Source: RGIG5299 sp045588575 (GTDB lineage: Bacteria > Bacillota > Clostridia > Oscillospirales > RGIG5299). From it: a stretch of DNA of 64,000 nucleotides. The stretch spans positions 1-64,000 of the forward strand of contig JAZNEJ010000018.1 of NCBI GenBank assembly GCA_045588575.1, given 5' to 3'. A program made the position numbers and the translations under genes. Position 1 is the first letter of the stretch. Each line of letters opens with the position of its first letter. The notes under the pieces are model-generated. The model saw only the letters and a list, made by a program, of their open reading frames with translations. It made no database searches and was not told where the DNA came from. Positions 51,024-59,043 of this stretch are shown in pieces.

Positions 51024-51572
51024 TTACGTATTATATTGCTCGTTTAAGAATTCCTTAACCCAATTAAGCACTTCGGGGGAATTTAAGGGAACTTCACCCA
51101 ACACCTCTCTTAATTCCTTGGTGTAAAGCTTAACCGATTTACAAGGTGTTTCGTGAACAAAGAGAAAATCAATATCGGGATTGCCCTGCAAAAGCACACA
51201 AACGGTGCTTGCTATATCGCCGAGCGGAGTAAAATCAATGTTATTGGTATCAAAGGTTGCTGAAACTACTGTTCCGTGGTTTTCGGAATCGTCTTTTTCA
51301 CTAACAGATGATATGGTAACAGTTCCGCCTGCTTGCTCGCTTGCGAGCTTTAAAAGGGGAATACCCATACCGACTTTTCTGGTGGTTCGGGTGGTGAAAA
51401 AAGGGTCTGAAACGGAATTTAACATCTCTTTGGTCATTCCCGTTCCGTCATCTTTGATTTTTAAAGTTAAAATTCCGTTTTTATCTTCATTTAAGAGTAT
51501 TTCAATGTTTTTTGCTTTTGCTTTAACGGAATTCATCGCAATATCAAGAATATTTAAAGAAAGCTCTTTCAT
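51024..51572 (-). CDS. GHKL-type ATPase domain protein (histidine-kinase-like)
   Basis: A 182-residue protein with a lone HATPase_c fold. The N box is SLNILDIAMNSVKA, the G1 box DDGTGM, a phosphate-loop-like region DPFFTTR, and the G2 box GMGIPLL. There is no dimerisation/phosphoacceptor domain, receiver or membrane segment, so it is not a complete sensor kinase. Its place between PHP and small-ferredoxin genes within the hydrogenase operon suggests a regulatory role tied to the redox proteins. It overlaps the PHP gene by four bases. Confidence 0.85.
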   Translation of the reverse strand: MKELSLNILDIAMNSVKAKAKNIEILLNEDKNGILTLKIKDDGTGMTKEMLNSVSDPFFTTRTTRKVGMGIPLLKLASEQAGGTVTISSVSEKDDSENHGTVVSATFDTNNIDFTPLGDIASTVCVLLQGNPDIDFLFVHETPCKSVKLYTKELREVLGEVPLNSPEVLNWVKEFLNEQYNT

Positions 51573-52300
51573 AAACCGAGCGCTTTGAAAAAGGCGTTTG
51601 TTAAAGCCTTTTCGTCGCCGAGCGCCTCCTCTTCCAAAGAAAGTCTGTTTACGGCCTCACTTATATCCCAAAGATGATGAGAGTCTGAATTATAAAGAAA
51701 TTTTGCATTTTTAATTGAGTATTTTTCAATGCATTCTTCTTTATTCAACCTTGAATTAAGCTCAATAAGATTAAAACCGTATTCGGAAGGAATTGTGCCG
51801 AGAATTGCAGCCATTCCGTTCGAGGTTCTGTCAATATGAGCGGGGAAAACTGCGGCGTTATATTTTTTTGCTTCAGAAATAGCATCGTCAACAGTTAATG
51901 AGGTTGCATTTATAAGCAAAAGATTTTCAGTGTCAATTACGTTGTCATCGGAATCAACTATAAGCTGATTTCCGAAGATTTCGGTTTTGTTTTCAACAGG
52001 CAAAAGCTTTGTTTTAACAAAACTGCCAAAAGACAAGGCGTCTTGTTGGGAACGGAAAAGCAATACCATATGAATATCTTCTGCGGTAGTAAGCTCAATT
52101 CCTGCTATCGGCAGAATATTAAAATATCGGCAACATTCAAAAAAAGCGGGAATATTTGCAGTGGAATTGTGGTCGGTTAGAGCAACTATTCCAAGACCTT
52201 TAATGTGCGCCATTCCTGCAATGTTTGCCGGAGTCATATCATCGTCTGCACAAGGTGAAAGGCAGGAATGAATGTGTAAGTCGTAAGCAAAACTTTTCAT
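51569..52300 (-). CDS. PHP-domain phosphoesterase
   Basis: A 243-residue protein with the PHP metal-dependent phosphoesterase fold. The metal-binding HxH is in DLHIHSCLSPCADDDMTP, a further pair in ALTDHNST, and histidine/aspartate ligands in FPAHIDRTSNG and YNSDSHHLWD. The substrate is unknown; the TrpH-like members hydrolyse nucleotide or DNA phosphates. It overlaps its neighbours on both sides by four bases (ATGA), a sign of translational coupling inside the hydrogenase operon. Confidence 0.87.
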   Translation of the reverse strand: MKSFAYDLHIHSCLSPCADDDMTPANIAGMAHIKGLGIVALTDHNSTANIPAFFECCRYFNILPIAGIELTTAEDIHMVLLFRSQQDALSFGSFVKTKLLPVENKTEIFGNQLIVDSDDNVIDTENLLLINATSLTVDDAISEAKKYNAAVFPAHIDRTSNGMAAILGTIPSEYGFNLIELNSRLNKEECIEKYSIKNAKFLYNSDSHHLWDISEAVNRLSLEEEALGDEKALTNAFFKALGL

Positions 52301-52629
52301 AAACCGAGTATTTTTCCCAGTTCAACCGAAACTTCAAAGGAGTTTTTGGGAGAACGAAGGAGATTTATTTGTTTTGATTTCGCAATTGAAATAAGTTCAT
52401 CGGAAATTTCGGCATTTTCGGTTATTATAATGCAAGAAACGTCCGCAAGAGAAGCAACTGCCAAAACGTTTACGTTGGTCATTATGGTAATCCAAGCGTA
52501 ATCGCTTTTTGCTCTACCCATTACCCAACTTAAAAGGTCGCCGGAGTAACCGCCCAAAACTTCTCTTTCGGGCTCGGCTAAATTAACCGTTTCGAGAGAT
52601 AAGGTTTTTATTAAGGCTTCCAGTGTCAT
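52297..52629 (-). CDS. DRTGG-domain protein 1
   Basis: A 110-residue protein made of a single DRTGG-type domain, the same domain that occurs in some phosphotransacetylases and CBS-domain proteins. A family pattern is seen in VLGGYSGDLLSWVMGRAKSD, VNVLAVASLADVSCIIITEN and LRSPKNSFEVSVELGKILGL. Its function is unknown; a nucleotide-binding role is often assumed. Its stop overlaps the PHP gene and its start abuts the HydS-like gene. Confidence 0.83.
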   Translation of the reverse strand: MTLEALIKTLSLETVNLAEPEREVLGGYSGDLLSWVMGRAKSDYAWITIMTNVNVLAVASLADVSCIIITENAEISDELISIAKSKQINLLRSPKNSFEVSVELGKILGL

Positions 52630-53925
52630 TTACTCGCCGCCTTTCTTTTTGCGCATAACACGCAGATAACGCTCACGGAAACGCATAATGCAATCGTCTT
52701 CAGAGGCTTCGCCTGAAACTATGTCTTCGGCGAGAGCTCTGCAAGAGGGAGCACCGCAAGAGCCGCAGTCGAGGTCGGGAAAACGTGAACAAATATTCTG
52801 AATTTCCGACATCTTTTGCAAAGCGGAATCCATATTGTCATCAAGACGTAAAATGGGGTTGTGGGTAAGTTGGTTTTTCCAAAGATATTCCTCGGGCACG
52901 GGGCTTTGATTTTCGTCTTCCCAAACGCCGTTTATGCGGTTTTGAGAAACCGGCAAATAACGTTTAAGATTTTGAAGCCTTGCCTTTGAAATATAAGGAT
53001 TAACAATATTGAGCGCACCGCCGACACAACCGCCGTTGCAAGCGTTTAATTCTATAAACTCAAGATTTTGAATGTTTCCGTTTTCAATTTCGTCAAGAAC
53101 TTTTATAACGTTCTCAATTCCGTCTGCCGCAAGGTAGCGGTCGTTGAAAAGAGAAACGGATTCGCCGCCGGAAGCGGCCCAACCCACGCCTATAAGTCCT
53201 GTTTTGCAAAGACTTTTAGGCTCGTCTATTTTTTTCATTGCGGGAATCAGTCTGAAACAAATTTCGCTCATTGAAAGAGCTCCGTCAACCTCGCTCTTAT
53301 CAAGACCGATGGTGTTTCGCACGTAGCTTACCTTTGCGGGACAGGGAGATATGAAGAAAACTCCTATATCATCATATTTGAGCTCGGGGTGCTTTTCCAT
53401 AGCGGCTTTTTTCGCAAGCTTTGCGGCAAGCTCGATTGGCGGTAATAAGGGTAAAACGTTTTCGCAGAGTGAAGGGAATCTTACGGCAATTATTCGAACG
53501 ACGGCAGGACATGCAGAACTTATAACGGGCTTGGGAATGTTGTCGGCGTGAAGAAATTTGCGAGTGTATTCCGAAATTATTTCGGCAGCGCTTGCAACTT
53601 CAAAAACATCGTCGAAGCCAATTTCCAAAAGTCCCGTGAGAATGAGGTCGAGGTCGTCGATATTATCGAATTGGCCGTAAAGAGTAGGGGCGGGAAGAGC
53701 TATTTTGTATTTAAAAGACTCAATAACCGAAGCGTCGTCAAAGCTTGCCTTCTTTGCCTTGTTGGGACAAACGCGAATGCATTCTCCGCAGTCTATGCAA
53801 AGCTCGGATTTAATAACGGCGTGGCCGTCACGTATACGAATTGCCTCGGTGGGACATCTTTTAAGGCAGGTTGTACATCCTTTGCATCTTTCTTTAAGAA
53901 GATAAACAGAGTGTAAAACTGACAT
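52630..53925 (-). CDS. HydS-like sensory [FeFe]-hydrogenase homologue
   Basis: A 431-residue protein with two N-terminal 4Fe-4S motifs (CKGCTTCLKRCP, CIDCGECIRVCP), a hydrogenase large-subunit domain and a C-terminal 4Fe-4S motif in LDCGSCGAPSCRALAED. The H-cluster loops are altered: SSACPAVV replaces TSCCPxW, SPCPAKVSY replaces MPCxxKKxE, and ELNACNGGCVGGAL replaces ExMACPGGCxxGGGQP. The cluster-ligand cysteines are kept, but the proton-transfer cysteine is alanine, as in sensory HydS proteins that bind H2 without turning it over efficiently. It has no PAS domain of its own. Neighbours are DRTGG proteins and lone ATPases, which suits a redox/H2 sensor role. Confidence 0.85.
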   Translation of the reverse strand: MSVLHSVYLLKERCKGCTTCLKRCPTEAIRIRDGHAVIKSELCIDCGECIRVCPNKAKKASFDDASVIESFKYKIALPAPTLYGQFDNIDDLDLILTGLLEIGFDDVFEVASAAEIISEYTRKFLHADNIPKPVISSACPAVVRIIAVRFPSLCENVLPLLPPIELAAKLAKKAAMEKHPELKYDDIGVFFISPCPAKVSYVRNTIGLDKSEVDGALSMSEICFRLIPAMKKIDEPKSLCKTGLIGVGWAASGGESVSLFNDRYLAADGIENVIKVLDEIENGNIQNLEFIELNACNGGCVGGALNIVNPYISKARLQNLKRYLPVSQNRINGVWEDENQSPVPEEYLWKNQLTHNPILRLDDNMDSALQKMSEIQNICSRFPDLDCGSCGAPSCRALAEDIVSGEASEDDCIMRFRERYLRVMRKKKGGE

Positions 53926-53962
53926 AAAAACTCTCCCTTCGTAAAAAGAATGAATTTAAAAA

Positions 53963-54391
53963 TCAGAACAAAACATCCATAGTAACAACGGTTCCTTGAC
54001 CTACAACCGATTGAATATCAAGCATATCGGTGTATTTTTTCATGTTCGGCAAGCCCATTCCGGCGCCGAAACCGAGAGAACGCACGTTGTCTTTTGCGGT
54101 GGAATAGCCTTCTTGCATGGCAAGCTCGATGTTTTCAATTCCCGGTCCTTTATCGCTTAAAACGATTCTTACGCGGTCGTTGTAAACAAAGACGTCGGCT
54201 GTTCCGCCGTTTGCGTGAATTACCATGTTGATTTCGCCCTCATACATAGCAATTGAAACGCGTTTTACAACATCGGGGTCGATGTGAAGCTGACGTAATA
54301 ATTTTTTGACGTTAACGGAGGCTTCGCCCGCAGAGGTGAAACTATCGCCGTCAACGTTAAAATGAAATCTTACGGGATTGGAGTTATCCAT
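53963..54391 (-). CDS. Anti-sigma-factor-like ATPase (RsbW/SpoIIAB family)
   Basis: A 142-residue GHKL ATPase of the RsbW/anti-sigma type. N box VSIAMYEGEINMVIHA, G1 box SDKGPGIENIELAM and G2 box GFGAGMGLPNMKKY are intact. It differs from the other ATPase of this operon by its anti-sigma-like helix before the N box. It starts at ATG 54391, eight bases inside the end of the DRTGG gene; a longer in-frame reading upstream is only a shadow. It lies 37 bases before the HydS-like gene. Confidence 0.85.
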   Translation of the reverse strand: MDNSNPVRFHFNVDGDSFTSAGEASVNVKKLLRQLHIDPDVVKRVSIAMYEGEINMVIHANGGTADVFVYNDRVRIVLSDKGPGIENIELAMQEGYSTAKDNVRSLGFGAGMGLPNMKKYTDMLDIQSVVGQGTVVTMDVLF

Positions 54392-54740
54392 TGATAACAC
54401 AACCGCCGTTAAGGCCGTTATCAAAAAGCTTTCCGCAAGCAGGATACATGCGTTCATCGGAAGCCAAAACAACTATTCCGGATTCATCTGCAAGGCGGAT
54501 AACATCGTCAGCAGGCTGTTTTCCTCTTACAAAAACGATACAACGCATATCCATCATTACGGCTGTTCTTACAACTTGCATATTTACAAGACCGGTAATT
54601 AAAACCGCTTGGTCTTTTACAAATGCAAGGACATCGCTCATCATATCGGAAGCACAGGCGGAATGAACCTCGGATTCGAGCTTGTCTTCGCCGCAAAGAA
54701 CGCGAGCTTCAAGAAGAGATGCAATAGTACTGATTTTCAT
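54384..54740 (-). CDS. DRTGG-domain protein 2
   Basis: A 118-residue DRTGG-type protein. It begins MKISTIASLLEARVLCGED, then has VHSACASDMMSDVLAFVKDQ, the pattern seen in stand-alone DRTGG proteins near [FeFe]-hydrogenases, and a cysteine-containing C-terminus (GKLFDNGLNGGCVING). It differs from DRTGG protein 1 and is not a duplicate at sequence level. It follows hydC by 29 bases and overlaps the anti-sigma-like ATPase. Confidence 0.84.
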   Translation of the reverse strand: MKISTIASLLEARVLCGEDKLESEVHSACASDMMSDVLAFVKDQAVLITGLVNMQVVRTAVMMDMRCIVFVRGKQPADDVIRLADESGIVVLASDERMYPACGKLFDNGLNGGCVING

Positions 54741-54769
54741 TGTAAACCATCCTTTAGAGGTTATTTAAC

Positions 54770-55261
54770 TCAATACTTTTCGAGTATTTCGGGGATTTGT
54801 GCTGCAGTAAGCTTGCCGTAAACGTCATCGTTAACGGTCATAACGGGAGCAAGACCGCAACAGCCGATGCAACGGGTTGCAATAAGAGAAAACTTTCCGT
54901 CGGGAGTAATGCCGCCGGATTTGATATTGAGAATTTGCGATGCCTTATCGAATACTTCCTGAGCGCCTTTAACGTAGCAAGCGGTGCCAAGACAAATTCC
55001 AACTTCATACTTGCCTTTGGGCTGAATAGAGAAGAAAGAATAGAAGCTTACAACACCGTATACTTCTTCAAGCGGAAGATCCAAGCCTTCTGCAATAAAG
55101 GTTTGAACTTCGAGAGGAAGATATCCGTAGATTTCCTGTGCTTTTTTAAGAACTTGAATAAGAGCACCGGGAACGTTTTTGAAATCGGCGATAACAGCAT
55201 CGAGTTTTGCGTGCTTTTCAGCCGAGTCCGTAAAGGGAACAATCTGCAACTTGTTTTTCAT
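54770..55261 (-). CDS. hydC: Hydrogenase subunit HydC (NuoE-like 2Fe-2S protein)
   Basis: A 163-residue NuoE-type subunit with a thioredoxin-like 2Fe-2S cluster. The ligands are in ICLGTACYVKG (C-x4-C) and ATRCIGCCGLAPV (C-x3-C). The N-terminal helical part (NVPGALIQVLKKAQEIYGYL) is typical. It should pass electrons between HydB's flavin and HydA. It is the first gene of the operon, behind the promoter at 55350-55378 and a strong AGAAGGAGG ribosome site. Confidence 0.95.
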   Translation of the reverse strand: MKNKLQIVPFTDSAEKHAKLDAVIADFKNVPGALIQVLKKAQEIYGYLPLEVQTFIAEGLDLPLEEVYGVVSFYSFFSIQPKGKYEVGICLGTACYVKGAQEVFDKASQILNIKSGGITPDGKFSLIATRCIGCCGLAPVMTVNDDVYGKLTAAQIPEILEKY

Positions 55262-55349
55262 TCAGTTGCCTCCTTCTTTAGTAATACAAAATGTTGATTT
55301 TGCCTATATAGAAAATGTAAAAATACATAAATAGAATATAGACTAAGTT

Positions 55350-55378
55350 ATTATAACATAAATTAAGATGAATGTCTA
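55350..55378 (-). promoter_or_regulatory. Promoter of the hydrogenase operon
   Basis: TAGACA, a 17-base spacer and TATAAT, with TG directly upstream of the -10, on the minus strand. The leader would be about 80 bases. No Rex-like operator TTGTGAAxxxxTTCACAA is seen at the start site. Confidence 0.72.
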
Positions 55379-55423
55379 TAAGAAAAACAGAAATATTGAC
55401 AAAAAATTATCAAATAATTTGCG

Positions 55424-55451
55424 AAAAAAACTTCCCTCGGGAAGAGGGAAG
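55424..55451 (-). terminator. Terminator of the unassigned noncoding RNA
   Basis: On the minus strand CTTCCCTC and GAGGGAAG form a perfect 8-bp stem with a five-base loop, followed by seven T. Confidence 0.9.
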
Positions 55452-55718
55452 CTGATATGTAAATTTGTTTATAAGGTTTTATTGAACAACTGTGTGTTTT
55501 TACAAAGCAATACTAGATTTCTTTGATGCAAACCTCCTTAAAAGATTTTAAAAAGAAACCTTGAGTTCAATTGCTGCATTGGACTCACCCTTTCACTGAA
55601 GTTGAGAGCTGTTTTGTGCATTGGACTCACCTCTCTGAATAGACACAACAGAATTAAAAGTGTTGCCGGGAAAGTTGCCTTTTAATAGTTTTTTGGACTC
55701 AACCCTTTCCTTTATCTT
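55424..55718 (-). ncRNA. Unassigned noncoding RNA, about 295 nt, with three TGAGTCCAA motifs
   Basis: A self-contained transcription unit on the minus strand: consensus promoter at 55725-55753, expected start near 55718, and a strong terminator at 55424-55451. No ORF with a proper start is present, although AAGGAGG occurs at 55533-55539. The RNA carries TGAGTCCAA three times, at 55693-55701, 55621-55629 and 55579-55587; the last two share the 15-mer GGTGAGTCCAATGCA. One copy lies in a hairpin spanning 55563-55586. An 8-bp stem pairs 55653-55660 with 55679-55686. It lacks the signatures of RNase P RNA, tmRNA and SRP RNA. It may be a 6S-like, sponge or protein-binding RNA. Structure beyond these helices is not settled. 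Confidence 0.72.
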
Positions 55719-55724
55719 GTCTAT

Positions 55725-55753
55725 ATTATAGCAAATAAAAATGATAATGTCAA
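55725..55753 (-). promoter_or_regulatory. Near-perfect promoter of the noncoding RNA
   Basis: TTGACA and TATAAT, both perfect, with a 17-base spacer and TG one base upstream of the -10. It is among the strongest promoters by sequence in the window, together with that of rnf. Confidence 0.9.
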
Positions 55754-55886
55754 TAATATTTTTTAAAAAAGTATAAAAAAATTATTATTTTTGCACAAAG
55801 AAATAAGAGAAACAGAAAAGAGTCATAAAAAAGCTCAAAACAAAATATATTTTTGTAGAAATAAAAAAGCATGAGAGGTGTTTCAG

Positions 55887-57416
55887 TTGGAGATACAAGG
55901 AAAAAACATAATAATTGGCGAAACAGTGGCGGATATGGTGTCCGAAAAAACTCTTGAAGGCGAGATAATAATTCCCGATTATTTAACAGATGCGGTTAGG
56001 GTAATAAAAACCGAATGCTCTCCCAGAATAATATCTAAAAGGAAAAGCGAAGATAAGATTTGCATCGATGTTGCTGCCGACGTAAGAATTTGGTATTATT
56101 CCGAAGAGGGAAAGGTAGCTCTCATTTTAAGAACGGAGAACTACACCGAAGAGTTTAATATAAAGGAATGTCAAAGCTCAATTTGCTTGAGAACGGCAAC
56201 AAAAACGGAATATGCAAACGGGGGTACGATAAATTCCCGCAAATTAAGCTATAAAGTGGTAGTTTCAACTTCGGTAAGATGCTATTTCAGAAAAGAAACC
56301 AAAATAGTAACCGATGAACAGGCGGCTTGCATGGAATGCGAGCAAACAACTTTTTCGTTTGGCACTATGGCTGCGGCAACCGAGAAAAATATATCTGTTT
56401 CCGACGTTATAGAGGTAATGAGCGGTAAAGGAGAAATAAAGGAAATTTTAAAAAGTGAGGCAGTGGTTTATACCGGAGATATGAAGCCCATAAATAATAA
56501 AATAATAATGAGAGGGCACGTTGATGTAAAAATACTTTATATAAGCGTTGAAGGAAAAATCGAAACTGTGAGAGCTGAAATTCCGTTTACACAAATTATT
56601 GATATAGACGGAATGGACGAAGAATGTATTGCAGACCTTCGTTACACGGTAAACGGCATAACAGCAACCCCGAAAACCGATGAAAACGGTTTAATGAAGC
56701 ATATAACCGTTGACGTTGAGCTTTTGGTTTTGGCAAGAGGCTATAAAAACAGTGAATATACCGTTTCCTCAGACGCTTATTCTATGGCTTATAAATGTGA
56801 GCTTGAATTAAATGAAGTGGAAGCGGAACATTTTGATGGCAAGTATAATGCCTTGACAACCGAAAGAGGAACTATTGAAAGCTCCGATACCATTATCTCG
56901 GTAAGCGACGTAAGCGCAACTGTTTACACAACCGGAATATTAAGAGAAAACGGTGTTATAAAAGTTAAATGTGCGGTGAATTGCACTGCACTTGCCGAAA
57001 ATTCCAATAAAGAGCCCATAGTTTTGAATAAACGCTTTGAAACGGTAAGCGAGCTTGAAATTAAATCCGATGCAAAATCGGTAAGAGTGGACCCGGATGC
57101 AAAGATTTCTTCTATAAGCTACTCAATTTCGGGTGATAACAGAATAGATATTAAATACGATATTAACGTTGACGCCTTGGTTTTTTCGAGCATAAGGGGC
57201 GAAATCGTTTCTGCGGCTAAAATAGATGAAAGCGCAAAAATAGAACGCAAAAATTCATCACCGTTGGTTATTTATTACGCTAAAAAAGGCGATAAGATTT
57301 TTAATATAGCAAAGGCTTACCGCACCTCGAGCAGAGCAATAAGCGAAGCAAATTCGTTAACCGAATCGGTTTTAAGCGAAGACAAAACAATAATAATCCC
57401 GATAATAAAGGCATAG
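55887..57416 (+). CDS. sipL: SipL-like SpoIVA-interacting protein (DUF3794 + LysM)
   Basis: A 509-residue protein with the SipL layout: an N-terminal region, repeated DUF3794 domains (for example CIDVAADVRIWYYSEEGKVA and MRGHVDVKILYISVEGKIET), and a C-terminal LysM domain (VIYYAKKGDKIFNIAKAYRT). In Clostridioides, SipL binds SpoIVA through its LysM domain and ties the coat to the forespore. The adjacent spoIVA, 12 bases downstream, strongly supports this assignment. The start is taken as TTG 55887, eight bases after GAGAGG; a GTG at 55878 overlaps that ribosome site. Confidence 0.9.
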   Translation: MEIQGKNIIIGETVADMVSEKTLEGEIIIPDYLTDAVRVIKTECSPRIISKRKSEDKICIDVAADVRIWYYSEEGKVALILRTENYTEEFNIKECQSSICLRTATKTEYANGGTINSRKLSYKVVVSTSVRCYFRKETKIVTDEQAACMECEQTTFSFGTMAAATEKNISVSDVIEVMSGKGEIKEILKSEAVVYTGDMKPINNKIIMRGHVDVKILYISVEGKIETVRAEIPFTQIIDIDGMDEECIADLRYTVNGITATPKTDENGLMKHITVDVELLVLARGYKNSEYTVSSDAYSMAYKCELELNEVEAEHFDGKYNALTTERGTIESSDTIISVSDVSATVYTTGILRENGVIKVKCAVNCTALAENSNKEPIVLNKRFETVSELEIKSDAKSVRVDPDAKISSISYSISGDNRIDIKYDINVDALVFSSIRGEIVSAAKIDESAKIERKNSSPLVIYYAKKGDKIFNIAKAYRTSSRAISEANSLTESVLSEDKTIIIPIIKA

Positions 57417-57428
57417 GGGGCAACTGAA

Positions 57429-58901
57429 ATGGAAAACATATATAAAGATATAGCTGTTCGCACCGACGGCGACATATATATAGGAATAGTCGGCCCCGTA
57501 AGAACGGGAAAATCAACTTTTATTAAAAAGTTTATGGAAACTCTTGTTTTGCCAAATATAGAAAACAACTATACCAGAACGCGTGCAACAGACGAGCTTC
57601 CGCAAAGCGCCGCAGGCAGAACGATTATGACAACCGAGCCGAAATTCGTGCCTAACGAAGCGGTTGAGGTAACGTTGGAAAACAACGCAAAAATGAGAGT
57701 GAGAATGATAGATTGCGTTGGATATATTGTTCCGAGTGCTTTGGGTTATATAGAAAACGAAACGCCGAGAATGGTGAGAACTCCGTGGTTTGAAGAGGAA
57801 ATACCGTTTAATATGGCGGCGGAAATAGGAACGCAAAAGGTTATAAACGAGCATTCCACCATAGGCGTTTTAATAACTACCGACGGCTCTATAGGCGAAC
57901 TCCCCAGACGCGAATACATAGAGGCAGAGCAAAGAGTTGTTGCGGAATTAAAAGAAATTAAAAAGCCGTTTGTAGTGGTTTTGAATACGGTTGACCCTCA
58001 AAATCAGGAAACGATTCAGCTTGCAAAAAATATGCAGGATGAATATGGCGTAAGAGTAATACCGTTAAACTGCCTTAATTTAAACGAAGAAATGATAAAG
58101 GTTGTTTTGCAAAGCGTTTTGTTTGAATTCCCAATCAACGAGATATCTATAAATATGCCGTCGTGGATAAACGGACTGGCAATTGAACATTGGCTTAAAA
58201 GCTCGGTTTTCGGCACGGTTTTGGAGGCTGCCTCTGAAATTTCAAGGGTAAGTCAGCTTAACGTAATGCGAAATGTTATTGCAACCAATGAGAATATAAT
58301 ATCTACCGAAATAGAAAATGTAGACCTCGGAAGCGGAAACATAACCTTAAAGCTCGTTTTAAAGGAAGAACTTTTCTATAAAACGATTTGTGAAATGACG
58401 GGAATGGAGCTTTCGGATGAAAGCGACCTTATGAAGACGGTAATAGAGCTTGCGGCTGCAAAGAAACAGTATGACAGAGTAAGCGAAGCTCTTGCACAGG
58501 CAAACGATACGGGTTACGGAATAGTTGTTCCCGGAATGGAAGAATTAACGCTTGAAGAGCCTGAAATGGTGCGTCAAGGCGGAAAATACGGCGTAAGACT
58601 TAAAGCCTCCGCTCCGTCGTATCACATAATAAAAGCGGATATCGAAACCGAGGTAAGTCCCATAGTGGGAAGCGAAAGACAGTCGGAAGATTTGGTTAGA
58701 TATTTACTTACTGAGTTTGAAGAGGACCCGAAGCAAATATGGGATTCCAATATATTCGGAAAATCGCTTCACGAACTTGTAAACGAGGGCCTTCATACCA
58801 AGCTTTCAAAAATGCCCGAGGATGCAAGAGATAAGATAAGAGAAACTCTTGAGAGAATAATAAACGAGGGAAGCGGCGGCTTAATTTGCATAATATTATA
58901 A
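57429..58901 (+). CDS. spoIVA: Stage IV sporulation protein A (coat ATPase)
   Basis: A 490-residue ATPase that polymerises on the forespore surface to make the spore coat basement layer. Walker A is GPVRTGKSTFIKKF near residue 20 of the N-terminal TRAFAC-like domain. Switch and Walker B-like strings include MIDCVGYIVPSALGY and VVVLNTVDPQNQETI. The C-terminal domain ends GGLICIIL, the usual motif needed for localisation. It belongs to the forespore-engulfment stage and should be transcribed by sigma-E; a sigma-E type promoter is not clear upstream of sipL. Confidence 0.97.
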   Translation: MENIYKDIAVRTDGDIYIGIVGPVRTGKSTFIKKFMETLVLPNIENNYTRTRATDELPQSAAGRTIMTTEPKFVPNEAVEVTLENNAKMRVRMIDCVGYIVPSALGYIENETPRMVRTPWFEEEIPFNMAAEIGTQKVINEHSTIGVLITTDGSIGELPRREYIEAEQRVVAELKEIKKPFVVVLNTVDPQNQETIQLAKNMQDEYGVRVIPLNCLNLNEEMIKVVLQSVLFEFPINEISINMPSWINGLAIEHWLKSSVFGTVLEAASEISRVSQLNVMRNVIATNENIISTEIENVDLGSGNITLKLVLKEELFYKTICEMTGMELSDESDLMKTVIELAAAKKQYDRVSEALAQANDTGYGIVVPGMEELTLEEPEMVRQGGKYGVRLKASAPSYHIIKADIETEVSPIVGSERQSEDLVRYLLTEFEEDPKQIWDSNIFGKSLHELVNEGLHTKLSKMPEDARDKIRETLERIINEGSGGLICIIL

Positions 58902-58917
58902 TAGAATAAATTATAAA

Positions 58918-58946
58918 TAAAAAAGCCTTGAAGTAAGGCTTTTTTG
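58918..58946 (+). terminator. Terminator of sipL-spoIVA
   Basis: A 9-bp stem AAAAGCCTT/AAGGCTTTT with a five-base loop and a T-run. Confidence 0.9.
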
Positions 58947-58970
58947 TTTTAATATTTTAATAAAAAATGC

Positions 58971-58999
58971 TTGACAAAATCAAATTATCGTGCTATCAT
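58971..58999 (+). promoter_or_regulatory. Promoter of the amino-acid ABC importer
   Basis: A perfect TTGACA and TATCAT have a 17-base spacer. Just downstream, about at the start site, is the small inverted repeat CACT-AA-AGTG (59007-59016), a possible operator. Confidence 0.78.
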
Positions 59000-59043
59000 A
59001 TTATCACACTAAAGTGAAAACAAAATGAAACGAGGAAAATAAA

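Noticed and set aside
52630..53925. The protein was considered as a second catalytic [FeFe]-hydrogenase.
   Set aside because: The L1 motif lacks the proton-transfer cysteine and the L2 and L3 motifs are altered. It fits the sensory type.
55514..55545. AAGGAGG in the noncoding RNA was considered as a ribosome site for a small peptide.
   Set aside because: The only possible start, a TTG one base away, is too close. The resulting 20-codon reading has no support.
55563..55701. The three TGAGTCCAA copies were considered as a CRISPR array.
   Set aside because: Spacing is irregular (42 and 72 bases), the repeat is short and not fully identical, and no cas gene is present.
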